Below are positions 48,360 through 58,484 of a stretch of DNA of 64,000 bases, one piece after another. The notes beneath the pieces were generated by a model. It was given only the letters and a program-made list of their open reading frames with translations. It was not told the origin of the DNA and did not search any database. The translations under genes were made by a program, and so were the position numbers. Each line of letters opens with the position of its first letter. Positions within the stretch are counted from its first letter, which is position 1. Origin of the DNA: Pichia kudriavzevii (taxonomy: Eukaryota > Ascomycota > Pichiomycetes > Pichiales > Pichiaceae); NCBI RefSeq assembly GCF_003054445.1, contig NC_042506.1, forward strand, positions 627,501 through 691,500, written 5' to 3'.

Positions 48360-51300
48360 ATGGAATCTATGTCTCTTAGAGCTACTCCAAGGACTCCCAT
48401 GACTCCGAGAACCCCGAGAAGTTCTAAAAAACACAGTAAATATGAAATCGACAACATACCGAGCCAAAGATTTAAAATTGGTTATCAGAAAGTGACGTTG
48501 GACATTGACCTAGAATCTAACTCAATTATAGGAGAGACCGAGATAACGGTTTTACCACTTGATTCACATTTGAAGCAGGTGAAATTAGATTGCAGGGGTA
48601 TTCAAATTAAGTCGATTATTGTAAATCAAAGGCGTGCACATTTTTCATACGACGACTTTCTTCAAAACATAGAGTACATGAACGACGAAGAAAATATGGT
48701 TTTAAAAGACTACAAATATGATCCATATTTTGATTCTCATAGTAAAAGTATCGGTATTGAGCAACATGAGATGCTAAGAGCCAAATTTTTCCCTCTTTTT
48801 TCTGACCAAAATGAACCTGACGATCCAGGTTCATCATTCAGCAAGTGTACTTCAGAATTAACAATTAGGATTCCAGAGAGTATTAAACTTAGGCTACAAA
48901 ACGCGAATAAAATCACTATATCTCCAGCCGGATCCATAAGGCCAAATGAGACACCTACAACCGCAAGTTCATTTTTGAATTCTGATAAAGCGTATACACC
49001 TTTGAATATAAAGATAAATTACATCGTAAAAAACAGCAAAAATGGTGTTCAATTTTATGGTGGGAAACACACTACTATACCCAGAGACAAATGGTATTGC
49101 TTCACTCTAAATAACGATATTGGATGCAGTACCAGCTCTTGGGTACCTTGTATTGATAATTTTTATGAAAAGCCCGCATGGGATGTAAATATTGTTGTGC
49201 CAAAGACAGTAGGAAATATAGGAACCTCAATGTTGATTGGAACCAAAGAAGCCACCAAGGCCTTACAAAAAATGGCTGCTCAAAATATGATGCTAGCAGA
49301 TTCCGAAAATAAAATCACAGGCTCAAAGGACCAAAAATCAGAAACAGGAGATGATGGTGACGAAGATGAAGATGAAAGTTCTGATAAGATGGAAGACATA
49401 CCAATAACAGTTGTAGTACCGGAACTTGTCAGTTCGAGAGAAGGTCCCCACCCAATGGATGTTGCAAAGAAGTTGGTTAACTTTCAGTTCTACAACCCGG
49501 TCTGCGCCCACCATTTAGGGTTTGCTGTGGGATGTTTTGAAAAGACCCCGATGGTGGATGTTAAACCTGGGACAAACGATTTTAATGTTCATCAACAAAT
49601 GATAAAACAGGACTACGCAGACTCACCCATAGAAGTCAGTTTGGACGCCAGTAATTCAAATAAAGTCCCTTGTTTACTATATTATCACCCTGGGAGAAAA
49701 GAGGAAGTTTTAAATTCCACTATATTTCTCTATAAAGTTTTTGATTATTATTCAAAGGAATTCAGTTCGTTTCCTTTTACGAGTTTTAGTTTACTCTTTA
49801 TTGATCATTTGCCTGCTGAAACATGTTCATTTGCAGGAATGACAATTGCATCATCTCATCTGTTGTATGGACCAAAACATATAGAACCAATCTTTGACAC
49901 AACTGAGAAATTATGTGTTGCATTGGCAGAGCAATATTCTGGTGTCCACGTGTTACCAAAAACGCTAAATGATATATGGTGCACAATTGGCATAGCTAGG
50001 TATATGTCTTACCAGTTCATGAAAAAGCTGTTTGGTACAAACCATTACAAGTTTCTTTTTGAGAAACGATGCGAACTATTATGTGACATAGATATAGGGA
50101 AAAGGCCGCTTGCAAATCAACTGTTCAGATTTCCTATTAATGTAGATCAGGATTTAAATTTTATTAATTTGAAAGCACCATTAGTCCTTTCAATATTGGA
50201 TAGGAGGATCACGAAAACCGATAAGTTATTTGGTTTATCCAGAGTCATACCGAAGATATTTTTACAAGCAATGTCCAATGATTTGGTTAACGGTAATAAC
50301 CTATCTACTTCCCATTTCCAACGGGTTTGTGAAAAGGTTGCACATCATAAGTTAGAAGCATTTTTCCAAAATTGGGTTTATGGGAACGGAACTCCTATAT
50401 TCAGAATCACTCAGAAATTTAATAAAAAAAGAGTGTTTATTGAAATGACCATTCGTCAAATGCAAGCATCTAGTTTGAATAATGATGAGGATAATATGGC
50501 TAACAAAGATTTGGTCAGGAAAGATCAGACTCTTAACTTTGTCGATCAGGCAAATACATTTCTAATTGACCATCAAAATTTGAAAGTCCAACCGGCATTT
50601 TTTGGCCCCGTCAATATTAGGATACATGAAGTCGATGGTTCTCCATATGAGCACATATTTTCTATCAACGACTCTCTGGTTAAATTTGATATACAGTATA
50701 ACACCAAATATAGACGGAAAAAGAAGGAAAAGAAGGAGGAAGAAGAACTCGATGAAAGAGATGATAAGGAGAAAGAAATTAGAAGGAAAGACAAAAACGA
50801 TGAACCTGTTATTAATACTCTTGGTGATGTGCTTACGACAGCTGAAGAAACTAGGAACTGGGATTTAAAGGAGGATGATAATGATGCTGGAATTCAAACG
50901 GGCATAACCGAAGAAGATAAAGGAGACGCATTTGAGTGGTTGAGGTTTGATGCAGATAAAGAATGGATCTGTAAATATACTATCAACTTGGCCGATGAGA
51001 AATTTGAAGCGCAGCTGAAGCAAGATAGGGACGTAGAGGCGCAATATGAGGCAATTAGGCATTTTGCCACAGTAAACAGGCCAGGCTTATTTCATGCCAG
51101 AGTTTTATTGAGAACATTGATTGATGCTCGATATTATTATGGTATTAGGGTTGAGGCAGCTAAAGCTTTAGCAAAAATCTCCTCGGAAGAAAATGATCAT
51201 ATTGGAATGAGATTCCTGCTAAAAGCTTATAAGCACTTATATTGCTATGATAATAAAATAGTTAAGGGATATTCTGAACTAGATGCTCATGAATATTTGC

Positions 51301-53246
51301 CAAGACCCACTGATTTTTCTGATTTTTCAAACTTGTATGTTTCACAAGCCATCTTGGAATCCTTATCTAAAGTTAAAAATAAAAGTGGTGATGCTCCCAT
51401 TGAGTTGAAGAAAATCATGCTTAATATTTTCAAGTACATAGATGGTAGTACCAACCAATTTGATGACACTTTATTTCACTGTTCTCTTGTTGAATCATTG
51501 GGCAATCTAATTATTGCTTCCAATAAAGAAATTCCATCTTTGGATTTGGACTTGCAATTTGATATTGCATCAACGCCGGGAGATATTTGTGATCAGTTTA
51601 ACTCTTCCGCAATCCAGGAACTAAACCGTTACCAAAAAATGGATGAATGGTCTCCTTCCTACAATAACTTGATCACGTTAACTGTTATCAAGCAGAAAAT
51701 TAGATTGGTTACTGCAGGATTAGCCAGAATGTCATTTATGGATGTAATAAAGTATACAACCAGTAAATACAACGATGACATCAGACTTTTTGCCTTCAAA
51801 TCTCTTCTACTTTTGGGAGGTTTCAAAAATAGAAACATTTTGCATTATTTTTTCAGCACAATGAAACTAGATAATTCACCTGGTTTTAGATATAACTTAA
51901 ACAAAACTTTGGTTGAATGTGTAGGTATAGCTGCTTACACATCTTTGCCTTCTCTCCTAGCTGATGAGGAGTTTTTAGTTACACCTGAAGTGAACTCCTT
52001 GAAGAGCAACCGTTTCATACAAATTGAACATTCTATTTCGAGACTCTCTTCTCACTCCCGTGCGGATGAAATTGCCAGGAAATCTATTCAGTCATCAATT
52101 GAGATGATCAGAAACGATTTAGGTGTAGGTAAGGGTCTACGAAAAGAGTTATGGGATACTGCTTATTCATGTTTAGTACCTATAAATACAAGAAGAAATG
52201 TTTTGGATATCATGATGGTCTTATATGAAGCCAAAGACTCTTTCATGATTAGCACAAACTTACCCAGCGATAAGCATATTGTTTGCAAGGTTAAGAATAA
52301 GTCTACCGATTCATTAGATCCATCAAGTTTGTCATATGTTATAGCTCTAAAACGTGAACCTAGGTTTAAAATACAACTCCCGATATTGAAGCTTGTGGGA
52401 AAGGGAGACCCTAAGAAAGAAGTAGAGATGGATGACGTCGTTTCTAATACAGAAAACGAGGGTTTGCTAATGTCGGCGCCTATTTTGACTCTATCTCCAA
52501 AAAAACCAAGAAAGAAAAGGGCTGGATCTGTTACCTATGAAAATAATGGTAATCAGTTTAATGTTAGAATCAGATTTCATAAAAAAAACCAGCGTAATTA
52601 CAAACGTCTTGAAAATCCTCGGATTATCAGCCATGATCCTAGTTTACCTTTAAGGTATGTTCGGTTCAATCTGCGAACGAACACTGTTTGCGTTTCTACA
52701 AACGAAGAATTTGATTCTTTACTCAAACAAGAGACGTTTAATGTCAATATAAGAATAAATTCAGAAAAATGGAGATCATATCTGAAAAAGATAGACTCAG
52801 AACGGTCTATAGGTATAACTGAAATTAAAACGAAAGGGGGTGCTGATTCTGAATTAACCAATCTTGTTTCTTTTGGGGCGCACTCGTCGGAAGATTCCAA
52901 GTCCTGCAGCGATACTCAGGGAAAACTTGCCACTGCTAAAAGGGATTCAAATGAAGTAGATAGATCCGAACACACACATTGGGAACAAGTAAATCTAAAG
53001 AATCAAGACGGAGCAAGTACCACTGAAGAAAATTTCGGAACTCCTGTTAAACTGAAGCTTTCTCTGAAACCAAATTCAGAAGGAAGGGCTTTTGACCATA
53101 GTCATGAACAAGCAACGAGTAATTTTGCTTCTACCTCTTCTGAGAATACGACAGTGGTGAGTGGATCGAGAAAAAAATCACAAAACTCAAATACTGTTTC
53201 TCCAAAGAAGAAGCAGATTCCTAAAATTAAGCTGAAGTTGAAGTAA
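48360..53246 (+). CDS. TAF2: TFIID subunit Taf2 (Tsm1)
   Basis: Taf2 is the large TFIID subunit that contacts initiator DNA and binds Taf8. The first 900 or so residues follow the M1-aminopeptidase fold, recognisable by FYGGKHTTIPRDKWYCFTL-like and PCIDNFYEKPAWDV-like blocks, but the zinc-binding HEXXH is absent, as in all Taf2 proteins. A helical HEAT-like region follows (about 900-1300). The C-terminal tail is long, charged and disordered, and contains two alternating Lys/Leu motifs (1563-1570 and 1620-1628, the latter the C-terminus). At 1,628 aa it exceeds the yeast protein (1,407). I use the ATG at 48360; upstream codons in frame lack ATG. Its 3' end faces NVJ2 about 60 bp away. Confidence 0.95.
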   Translation: MESMSLRATPRTPMTPRTPRSSKKHSKYEIDNIPSQRFKIGYQKVTLDIDLESNSIIGETEITVLPLDSHLKQVKLDCRGIQIKSIIVNQRRAHFSYDDFLQNIEYMNDEENMVLKDYKYDPYFDSHSKSIGIEQHEMLRAKFFPLFSDQNEPDDPGSSFSKCTSELTIRIPESIKLRLQNANKITISPAGSIRPNETPTTASSFLNSDKAYTPLNIKINYIVKNSKNGVQFYGGKHTTIPRDKWYCFTLNNDIGCSTSSWVPCIDNFYEKPAWDVNIVVPKTVGNIGTSMLIGTKEATKALQKMAAQNMMLADSENKITGSKDQKSETGDDGDEDEDESSDKMEDIPITVVVPELVSSREGPHPMDVAKKLVNFQFYNPVCAHHLGFAVGCFEKTPMVDVKPGTNDFNVHQQMIKQDYADSPIEVSLDASNSNKVPCLLYYHPGRKEEVLNSTIFLYKVFDYYSKEFSSFPFTSFSLLFIDHLPAETCSFAGMTIASSHLLYGPKHIEPIFDTTEKLCVALAEQYSGVHVLPKTLNDIWCTIGIARYMSYQFMKKLFGTNHYKFLFEKRCELLCDIDIGKRPLANQLFRFPINVDQDLNFINLKAPLVLSILDRRITKTDKLFGLSRVIPKIFLQAMSNDLVNGNNLSTSHFQRVCEKVAHHKLEAFFQNWVYGNGTPIFRITQKFNKKRVFIEMTIRQMQASSLNNDEDNMANKDLVRKDQTLNFVDQANTFLIDHQNLKVQPAFFGPVNIRIHEVDGSPYEHIFSINDSLVKFDIQYNTKYRRKKKEKKEEEELDERDDKEKEIRRKDKNDEPVINTLGDVLTTAEETRNWDLKEDDNDAGIQTGITEEDKGDAFEWLRFDADKEWICKYTINLADEKFEAQLKQDRDVEAQYEAIRHFATVNRPGLFHARVLLRTLIDARYYYGIRVEAAKALAKISSEENDHIGMRFLLKAYKHLYCYDNKIVKGYSELDAHEYLPRPTDFSDFSNLYVSQAILESLSKVKNKSGDAPIELKKIMLNIFKYIDGSTNQFDDTLFHCSLVESLGNLIIASNKEIPSLDLDLQFDIASTPGDICDQFNSSAIQELNRYQKMDEWSPSYNNLITLTVIKQKIRLVTAGLARMSFMDVIKYTTSKYNDDIRLFAFKSLLLLGGFKNRNILHYFFSTMKLDNSPGFRYNLNKTLVECVGIAAYTSLPSLLADEEFLVTPEVNSLKSNRFIQIEHSISRLSSHSRADEIARKSIQSSIEMIRNDLGVGKGLRKELWDTAYSCLVPINTRRNVLDIMMVLYEAKDSFMISTNLPSDKHIVCKVKNKSTDSLDPSSLSYVIALKREPRFKIQLPILKLVGKGDPKKEVEMDDVVSNTENEGLLMSAPILTLSPKKPRKKRAGSVTYENNGNQFNVRIRFHKKNQRNYKRLENPRIISHDPSLPLRYVRFNLRTNTVCVSTNEEFDSLLKQETFNVNIRINSEKWRSYLKKIDSERSIGITEIKTKGGADSELTNLVSFGAHSSEDSKSCSDTQGKLATAKRDSNEVDRSEHTHWEQVNLKNQDGASTTEENFGTPVKLKLSLKPNSEGRAFDHSHEQATSNFASTSSENTTVVSGSRKKSQNSNTVSPKKKQIPKIKLKLK

Positions 53247-53307
53247 AACGTTGATCTACTGTTTTTGACTTATAAAAAATATATTATGCCTTAAAGAAGT
53301 TTTAGAA

Positions 53308-55806
53308 TCATATAGGCTCATACTCTGTTTTAGTTTCAGTAGACGGAATGACTCTAGTCATGACTGGCGGCGGTCTACGCTTTGAGGAAAGTTTTTGCGA
53401 TGTCTCTAGATCATTAACGTTGTCTTGATATTCATCTGGCCCCTCATGAGACATCTCTTTGCCAATAACTGATGTTGCAATGAATGACTCCGCATTTCCG
53501 TTTTCAGGCGATGGTTTTACCCATGGCTGAGATGCGGCACCAAATTCCGCAACGTTCGGGGTATTGCTTGAAACAGAGCCATACTTTTCATTCACAAACA
53601 TTTTTGGAGACCCCGGGGAGGCATGTGTTCGTTGGGCTCTGAAAACATCTTCCATAGAAGAAACTGACCCAAATTTGGAGGCTTGAGAACCTGCACGCTT
53701 TCTCTCCAAGTTGATAAAAGCCTCACCTCTGGCATTAGAGTGGGAAACACCTGACGAAAATGTTTCTGCTTTGGCTGAGTCCATCGTGCTTTCCAGACGA
53801 GGGGTAACGCGCCTTCGGTTAGATATCATTTCCGGGGGATTGTACTCTTCCTTATTAACAGTCAAAACTCTATTAGCCTTGGACGAAGTTTTATTATCTT
53901 CAGTAGCAGGCTGTTTTTTGTACCATTGTTTAATTTTAGCATATGATTTAATAACTGTTCCTTTGATTTGCTCTGACGTGACACTATCTGTAGATTTCTG
54001 CTGATTACTCTCATCTCCATCAACTAGGCTGGGAATGGTGCTCAATTGGCTAGGTTGTTCTGAGTGTTTGCTGCAGCTTGTATTGATCGATCCCTTGGAT
54101 TGTACTGATGCATTAGATATAGTTGTCTTCTCTGCCTCTACCTCGAGGTTATCTCCACTCCTCGGTTTTTCCATAGCATGTGAACTTCCTATGTCCTGCT
54201 CATTCGTCTTGGTTCTAACGGTTCGATCAAATATGCCACCTCTGAATAGTTCTTGTGGTGACCTATAGAATATGAAATCGTCAAAAAATGGGTACACTAA
54301 GCTCGTCTTGATTGCATCTTTGAATTTGTTCTCCAAGATAGTTGTAATAATACCATAACTTATATTTCTTGAGCTAAGAACGGGCTCAATCTCTAAATCA
54401 ATGTCAGGCATTCCTGTGAATGTATACCATAGTCTGCTTGAAGGCTCACTTTTCAGTTTCACCATCAATTCACCATTGATTTTGTTAACTGTAATTTTCA
54501 TGATAATATTAAATTGACGCTGTTTAAAGCCAACTCCGATGTTTAGAAATAGCTTTGTGGAAATTTCCACCATAGCCTTACCAGCATATGAGAAATTCAC
54601 TAAGACTTCTAGATCACCTTCTGGACTCAACGATTTCAATCTAGGGTTTGTAATAAAAGGAGCTGCATGACCAACATCAATTCGTTGGATCTGTAATTGA
54701 TCCAAAAATCCCGGAGTCCTGATTTTCTTCAATTTTTCTTCAATTTTATTTTTAAATGCAGTTTTAAATTCTTCTGTTTTATAAGTGGCTAGAAACAACT
54801 TTCCAATAAGTGCGTTCAACCATTTTGATGATAATTGGTGCTCTGTTGAGTTGAGTGTTTCAATCAAATCAATCATGTCCGAAGTGTTGCAGTAGAGAGG
54901 TCTCGCCATCAAAGTCGGATTCAGTTTATCAAATACTGAATGGCCTGTCATATTGTATTCACCAGAAGTGGCTCTAAGCAATGAGAAATACCAATCTTCC
55001 TTCTCAATCGAAGTGTCAGCGTAGAGATATCGTGAAGATTTGGGCAGAGTGATATTGAGTGCTTTCCCTTCTAAAATATCTACAAGATGCTCCATCTCTT
55101 CCACCTTGTCAGCTTTCTTTATCAAAACTATGGAACTTCTTTTAGTAAATAATTGTCCGTCAGTTAGGTCTCTGGGCCATAAAGCCACTATATAATTATC
55201 TAAAACAATAGCATGTTTAACATCCTTCTGGGTCTCATTTGAATAGAGAAATAAGTTTCCATGCTTAATGACACCAAAAAACCTGTTTCTTTTCCGAATC
55301 GTCCTCAATTTACCAGTACCGTGAGCTGCTGGGTCGCTTTCATTTTCATCATCGACTGAGTTTACACCGCTTCCTGCTGCATGATTGTTACTATTGTTTC
55401 CAGTTTTCATCATTTTGCTGAAAATTCCCGAAGAGCCAGTGGTACCATCAGTTAAAACATTCGATTCTGTGTCCATTTCAGCATTTTCAGCATTCGATTT
55501 GAAATCCTCTGAATTGATCTGAGGAAATCTATAAAATTCCTTTGTCACGGTGATCCATCCAGAATATGAAGCCTTTTTACCACTATTTTGCCTATAGAAT
55601 AGCTCTCCTGCTCTTAATGTCCTATAACCGATTGGTTCACCATGTTTTAGGCTTTCTTGCTCAGCCTTTAACTCATCTTGCTTCGTTCTCTCCTCAGGTA
55701 TCTCCGAAGTTTGTGGCGATAGATACCATATGAGTAATAATGTTAGGGGCACAAAAGACACTCCTCCAAATAGATAGGTCAAAATGAACCTGAATATTAA
55801 ATGCAT
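53308..55806 (-). CDS. NVJ2: SMP-domain lipid-transfer protein Nvj2 (TEX2 family)
   Basis: Nvj2 is an ER membrane protein at nucleus-vacuole and ER-Golgi contacts that moves ceramide out of the ER. The N-terminal membrane anchor covers residues 5-28. A PH-like domain (about 75-285) starts with GWITVTKEFYRF and includes the HGNLFLYSNETQKDVK block and KEDWYFSLL. The SMP domain (about 300-500) has RPLYCNTSDMIDLIETLNST-like, NALIGKLFLATYKT and IQRIDVGHAAPFI blocks, typical of the TEX2 group. A long disordered Ser-rich tail follows. The ATG at 55806 (832 aa; yeast 770) starts right at the anchor. A divergent promoter of about 240 bp separates it from MRPL36. Confidence 0.92.
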   Translation of the reverse strand: MHLIFRFILTYLFGGVSFVPLTLLLIWYLSPQTSEIPEERTKQDELKAEQESLKHGEPIGYRTLRAGELFYRQNSGKKASYSGWITVTKEFYRFPQINSEDFKSNAENAEMDTESNVLTDGTTGSSGIFSKMMKTGNNSNNHAAGSGVNSVDDENESDPAAHGTGKLRTIRKRNRFFGVIKHGNLFLYSNETQKDVKHAIVLDNYIVALWPRDLTDGQLFTKRSSIVLIKKADKVEEMEHLVDILEGKALNITLPKSSRYLYADTSIEKEDWYFSLLRATSGEYNMTGHSVFDKLNPTLMARPLYCNTSDMIDLIETLNSTEHQLSSKWLNALIGKLFLATYKTEEFKTAFKNKIEEKLKKIRTPGFLDQLQIQRIDVGHAAPFITNPRLKSLSPEGDLEVLVNFSYAGKAMVEISTKLFLNIGVGFKQRQFNIIMKITVNKINGELMVKLKSEPSSRLWYTFTGMPDIDLEIEPVLSSRNISYGIITTILENKFKDAIKTSLVYPFFDDFIFYRSPQELFRGGIFDRTVRTKTNEQDIGSSHAMEKPRSGDNLEVEAEKTTISNASVQSKGSINTSCSKHSEQPSQLSTIPSLVDGDESNQQKSTDSVTSEQIKGTVIKSYAKIKQWYKKQPATEDNKTSSKANRVLTVNKEEYNPPEMISNRRRVTPRLESTMDSAKAETFSSGVSHSNARGEAFINLERKRAGSQASKFGSVSSMEDVFRAQRTHASPGSPKMFVNEKYGSVSSNTPNVAEFGAASQPWVKPSPENGNAESFIATSVIGKEMSHEGPDEYQDNVNDLETSQKLSSKRRPPPVMTRVIPSTETKTEYEPI

Positions 55807-56048
55807 TTCAGACCAGCCCAATTTAGTTCTCCTAATCTATTGTGTCACATTCTCAGAATTGACTTGTGGAGGCTGTTTCAGGATGTACATCACTATTCCT
55901 GCCAGCAGCCAGACTATATTTGTTTTCGTTACCCGGCGCGCAATCTTATGTTGGTAAAACTAAACATGTTTTTGTAAGTTTTCATTCCTGATGGATGAAC
56001 AACTTGTAATGAGGAAATACTTCAAAAAGCCAAAGTCAAATAACAGCT

Positions 56049-56600
56049 ATGTTTGCCACAACATTTTTCTCTAAAACTGCATTAAATACCAACACAGTAC
56101 CGCAAATTAGAGGCTATGCTGGTCGTGTTCAGATTCAGTCTGCTCTTCCTAAAAGACCATTGAAAAAGATTAGAGTCGGTAAAGCCAGACCAGCTATATA
56201 TTTTAAGTTCAATACACAGGTGGAGCTTTCAGATGGCTCAGTTATAACCAGAAGATCCCAGTACCCTAAGGATCAATTGAGGATGATTACTGATCAAAGA
56301 AATACTCCGCTGTACAACCCATCCAAGCCAGACGCAAGTTTATTGGATGCAGAATCCAAGGGTAAGTTGAACAAGTTCAAGAGTAAGTTCGCATCTTTCG
56401 ATCAGTCCGGTAAATCGGCTGAAGAGGTTGAAAAGGAGGCTAAGAAGGCCGAAGAGGAGAGACTCTTGAGATTGAAAACGGGTAATATCACTCAGAAGAC
56501 TGAAAAAGATACAGATGATTTATTGGATATTTTATCTGAAAGCTACGAGGAAGTCAAACTAGGTGGTAACCTAGCCCAAAAGGAGAAGAGGAAGAAATAG
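56049..56600 (+). CDS. MRPL36: Mitochondrial large-subunit ribosomal protein bL31m (Mrpl36)
   Basis: This is a mitochondrial bL31 homologue at the central protuberance. The N-terminus ([14 protein letters not shown]) is a typical presequence rich in Phe, Thr and Lys. The L31 core follows at about residues 36-105 ([43 protein letters not shown]). The C-terminal half is a charged Glu/Lys-rich helix, as in the fungal protein. Length is 183 aa against 177 in yeast. Its 3' end lies about 120 bp from that of convergent CUE2. Confidence 0.93.
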   Translation: MFATTFFSKTALNTNTVPQIRGYAGRVQIQSALPKRPLKKIRVGKARPAIYFKFNTQVELSDGSVITRRSQYPKDQLRMITDQRNTPLYNPSKPDASLLDAESKGKLNKFKSKFASFDQSGKSAEEVEKEAKKAEEERLLRLKTGNITQKTEKDTDDLLDILSESYEEVKLGGNLAQKEKRKK

Positions 56601-56722
56601 GGTAGTCCTTAAAAACGTTCCAACAACAGTCTTTAACTCATGTACATACACTACTACTACGTTTATACAAAACTATTTATACATGTAAAGCACGAAAAAA
56701 TAATATACATTAGTTTCTAGAA

Positions 56723-58183
56723 TCATATTCTGCGCTTGCCAGTCACTTGAATGCTAGATGCATTTTCTTCGAACTTGTATTTGTGCAACTGCAAGTATTT
56801 AATTGTAGCATTCTTTATCTTCGGTATACCGCCACTACTATGTAAACCCCTTCCAGTAACAATTTTAAAGGGCGGAACATGCTGAACATTTACCAGCTCA
56901 AACTTCGTATTGGAAATATTACGGTTATGCATTTCAAGGTCCCACCAATAGGTGAGCACTTGTTCCAATGCAGTCATAGCATTCTGTACAGTTAAGTCAT
57001 GGAAGTCAATGCAATGTGAGGTTTTGGCTCTCTCAACCCTACTACTAACTTCTGATATTTGAACATAATCTTTGTGCTGCCTTATTTTGTGTTTGGTATC
57101 TCGAATTGAATTGGAGTAATAGGCTTTAAGATGTTTGTCATTTGTAACATTACGGACATTCTTTAGATTTCTGGCTTTTTGTTCAAGACTTTCCAGTGTT
57201 TTCGGTGAATCTGCCCTCAAAGATAAATCTTGTAAAGATGGCTTTAGGACATTCCACTCTGTGCTATCGATTTCGTGTGATTTACCATGATTCGGTGTAT
57301 TTAGAGCATAAGTGACTTGAGCCCAATCAAGTACTTTTTGATCCCTTTTTTTCCTTGGATTCTTTGATTTGCATTTCACAAAACATGTATTCAATTCAAC
57401 TGCAAGATGTATTACTTTAGCCACATCATTCTGAAACCAGTTAATGCATAGCATGTAAAATTTATCTGGTAAATCTAGTTCTGGATTGGACTTGATAAAC
57501 CCCTTAATCTCATCCCAATATAGGTTAAATTGTGAAATCGGAGCATTCTGCTGATCACCTTTTATCAAATCTGACATCGAAGTTGATCCCTTTGCCAACA
57601 AATTACGAGGGACTATATCATTCAATGAAGTTTTAGCAAAACTCAGTCTGGACTGTCTGTTAGGAGGCAGTTCTGGATTGAGATTGAGCATAATATCACA
57701 TATACTATTTAGTTTGTCAAACTTATTCTGCTCCAAAAACCAATCTACAAGATCTCGATTTGACTCTTCAATACCTAACAAATCCATAACATAATCCTGC
57801 ATTTCGATTCTTTCAATTATTTGCTCTAATTTAATGAGTTCCAACTCATTGTTGATTGTTTTTTTGGTTCCCCCCTCTGAGTTTTCCTTTTTAAAGCCTT
57901 TAGCTGTTTCGTAACTTGACTGATCCCCCCTCTCGGCAGAACTTTCCCCAACATCCTTAGGAAATATGTATTCTCTATGACCAATATTCCCCTTTTCTGA
58001 GAGATCAGGGTCTGCTGAATTTGCGATATTTTCCTTTATTAAATCGTAATTCAAAAGTTGTTCTATTGCAGTATCCAAATTATCATTAGACACCTGAAGA
58101 ACATGGGATATATGGTGTATCGGTACATCAGGAAACAGCTCAGATGCTTTCAATAAGGATTCTGTAAGCTCCAGGTCAGCCAT
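56723..58183 (-). CDS. CUE2: No-Go decay endonuclease Cue2 (CUE + Smr)
   Basis: Cue2 cleaves mRNA in the A site of the stalled ribosome in collided disomes during No-Go decay, guided by ubiquitin. An N-terminal CUE domain (about residues 5-48, with ELFPDVPIHHISHVL) binds ubiquitin. The C-terminal Smr hydrolase domain (about 390-486) carries the catalytic DxH in DFHDLTV and the GRGLHSSGG loop, so the nuclease looks intact. A second helical CUE-like segment lies near 125-175. The 486 aa compare with 443 in yeast. It is tail-to-tail with MRPL36, and the SAN1 start is about 300 bp upstream. Confidence 0.93.
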   Translation of the reverse strand: MADLELTESLLKASELFPDVPIHHISHVLQVSNDNLDTAIEQLLNYDLIKENIANSADPDLSEKGNIGHREYIFPKDVGESSAERGDQSSYETAKGFKKENSEGGTKKTINNELELIKLEQIIERIEMQDYVMDLLGIEESNRDLVDWFLEQNKFDKLNSICDIMLNLNPELPPNRQSRLSFAKTSLNDIVPRNLLAKGSTSMSDLIKGDQQNAPISQFNLYWDEIKGFIKSNPELDLPDKFYMLCINWFQNDVAKVIHLAVELNTCFVKCKSKNPRKKRDQKVLDWAQVTYALNTPNHGKSHEIDSTEWNVLKPSLQDLSLRADSPKTLESLEQKARNLKNVRNVTNDKHLKAYYSNSIRDTKHKIRQHKDYVQISEVSSRVERAKTSHCIDFHDLTVQNAMTALEQVLTYWWDLEMHNRNISNTKFELVNVQHVPPFKIVTGRGLHSSGGIPKIKNATIKYLQLHKYKFEENASSIQVTGKRRI

Positions 58184-58484
58184 TAATATATTATAAAAGT
58201 GTCACAAACCAGATTTGTAATAGCATTTCAGATTTTGGATAACAAAATCGTATCTAGGAAATGATTACCTATTGGGGACTATCCCCGTTGAAATCAAAAT
58301 AAATATTCAAAATTGATGCGTGTGTTAGATTGGGGCATGAGGGTGCATCTTCTAGATTTTTCTGAGCTGTTGCCTACTTTTCAGGCCTATTAGATTTTGG
58401 TTTCTTTTTCTAATCACCATTACATCTTTTCTTCTTCATTAATTCAAATTTACGAATATACCTGTTTGAACTTCTAAATAATAA
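58184..58484. other. Divergent CUE2-SAN1 promoter
   Basis: 301 bp, AT-rich with T-runs toward SAN1. I see no motif I can name with confidence. Confidence 0.35.

Noticed and set aside
50573-50868. Frames on both strands inside TAF2 (charged Lys/Glu-rich stretch)
   Set aside because: They are shadows of the acidic/basic linker of TAF2 with no independent support.
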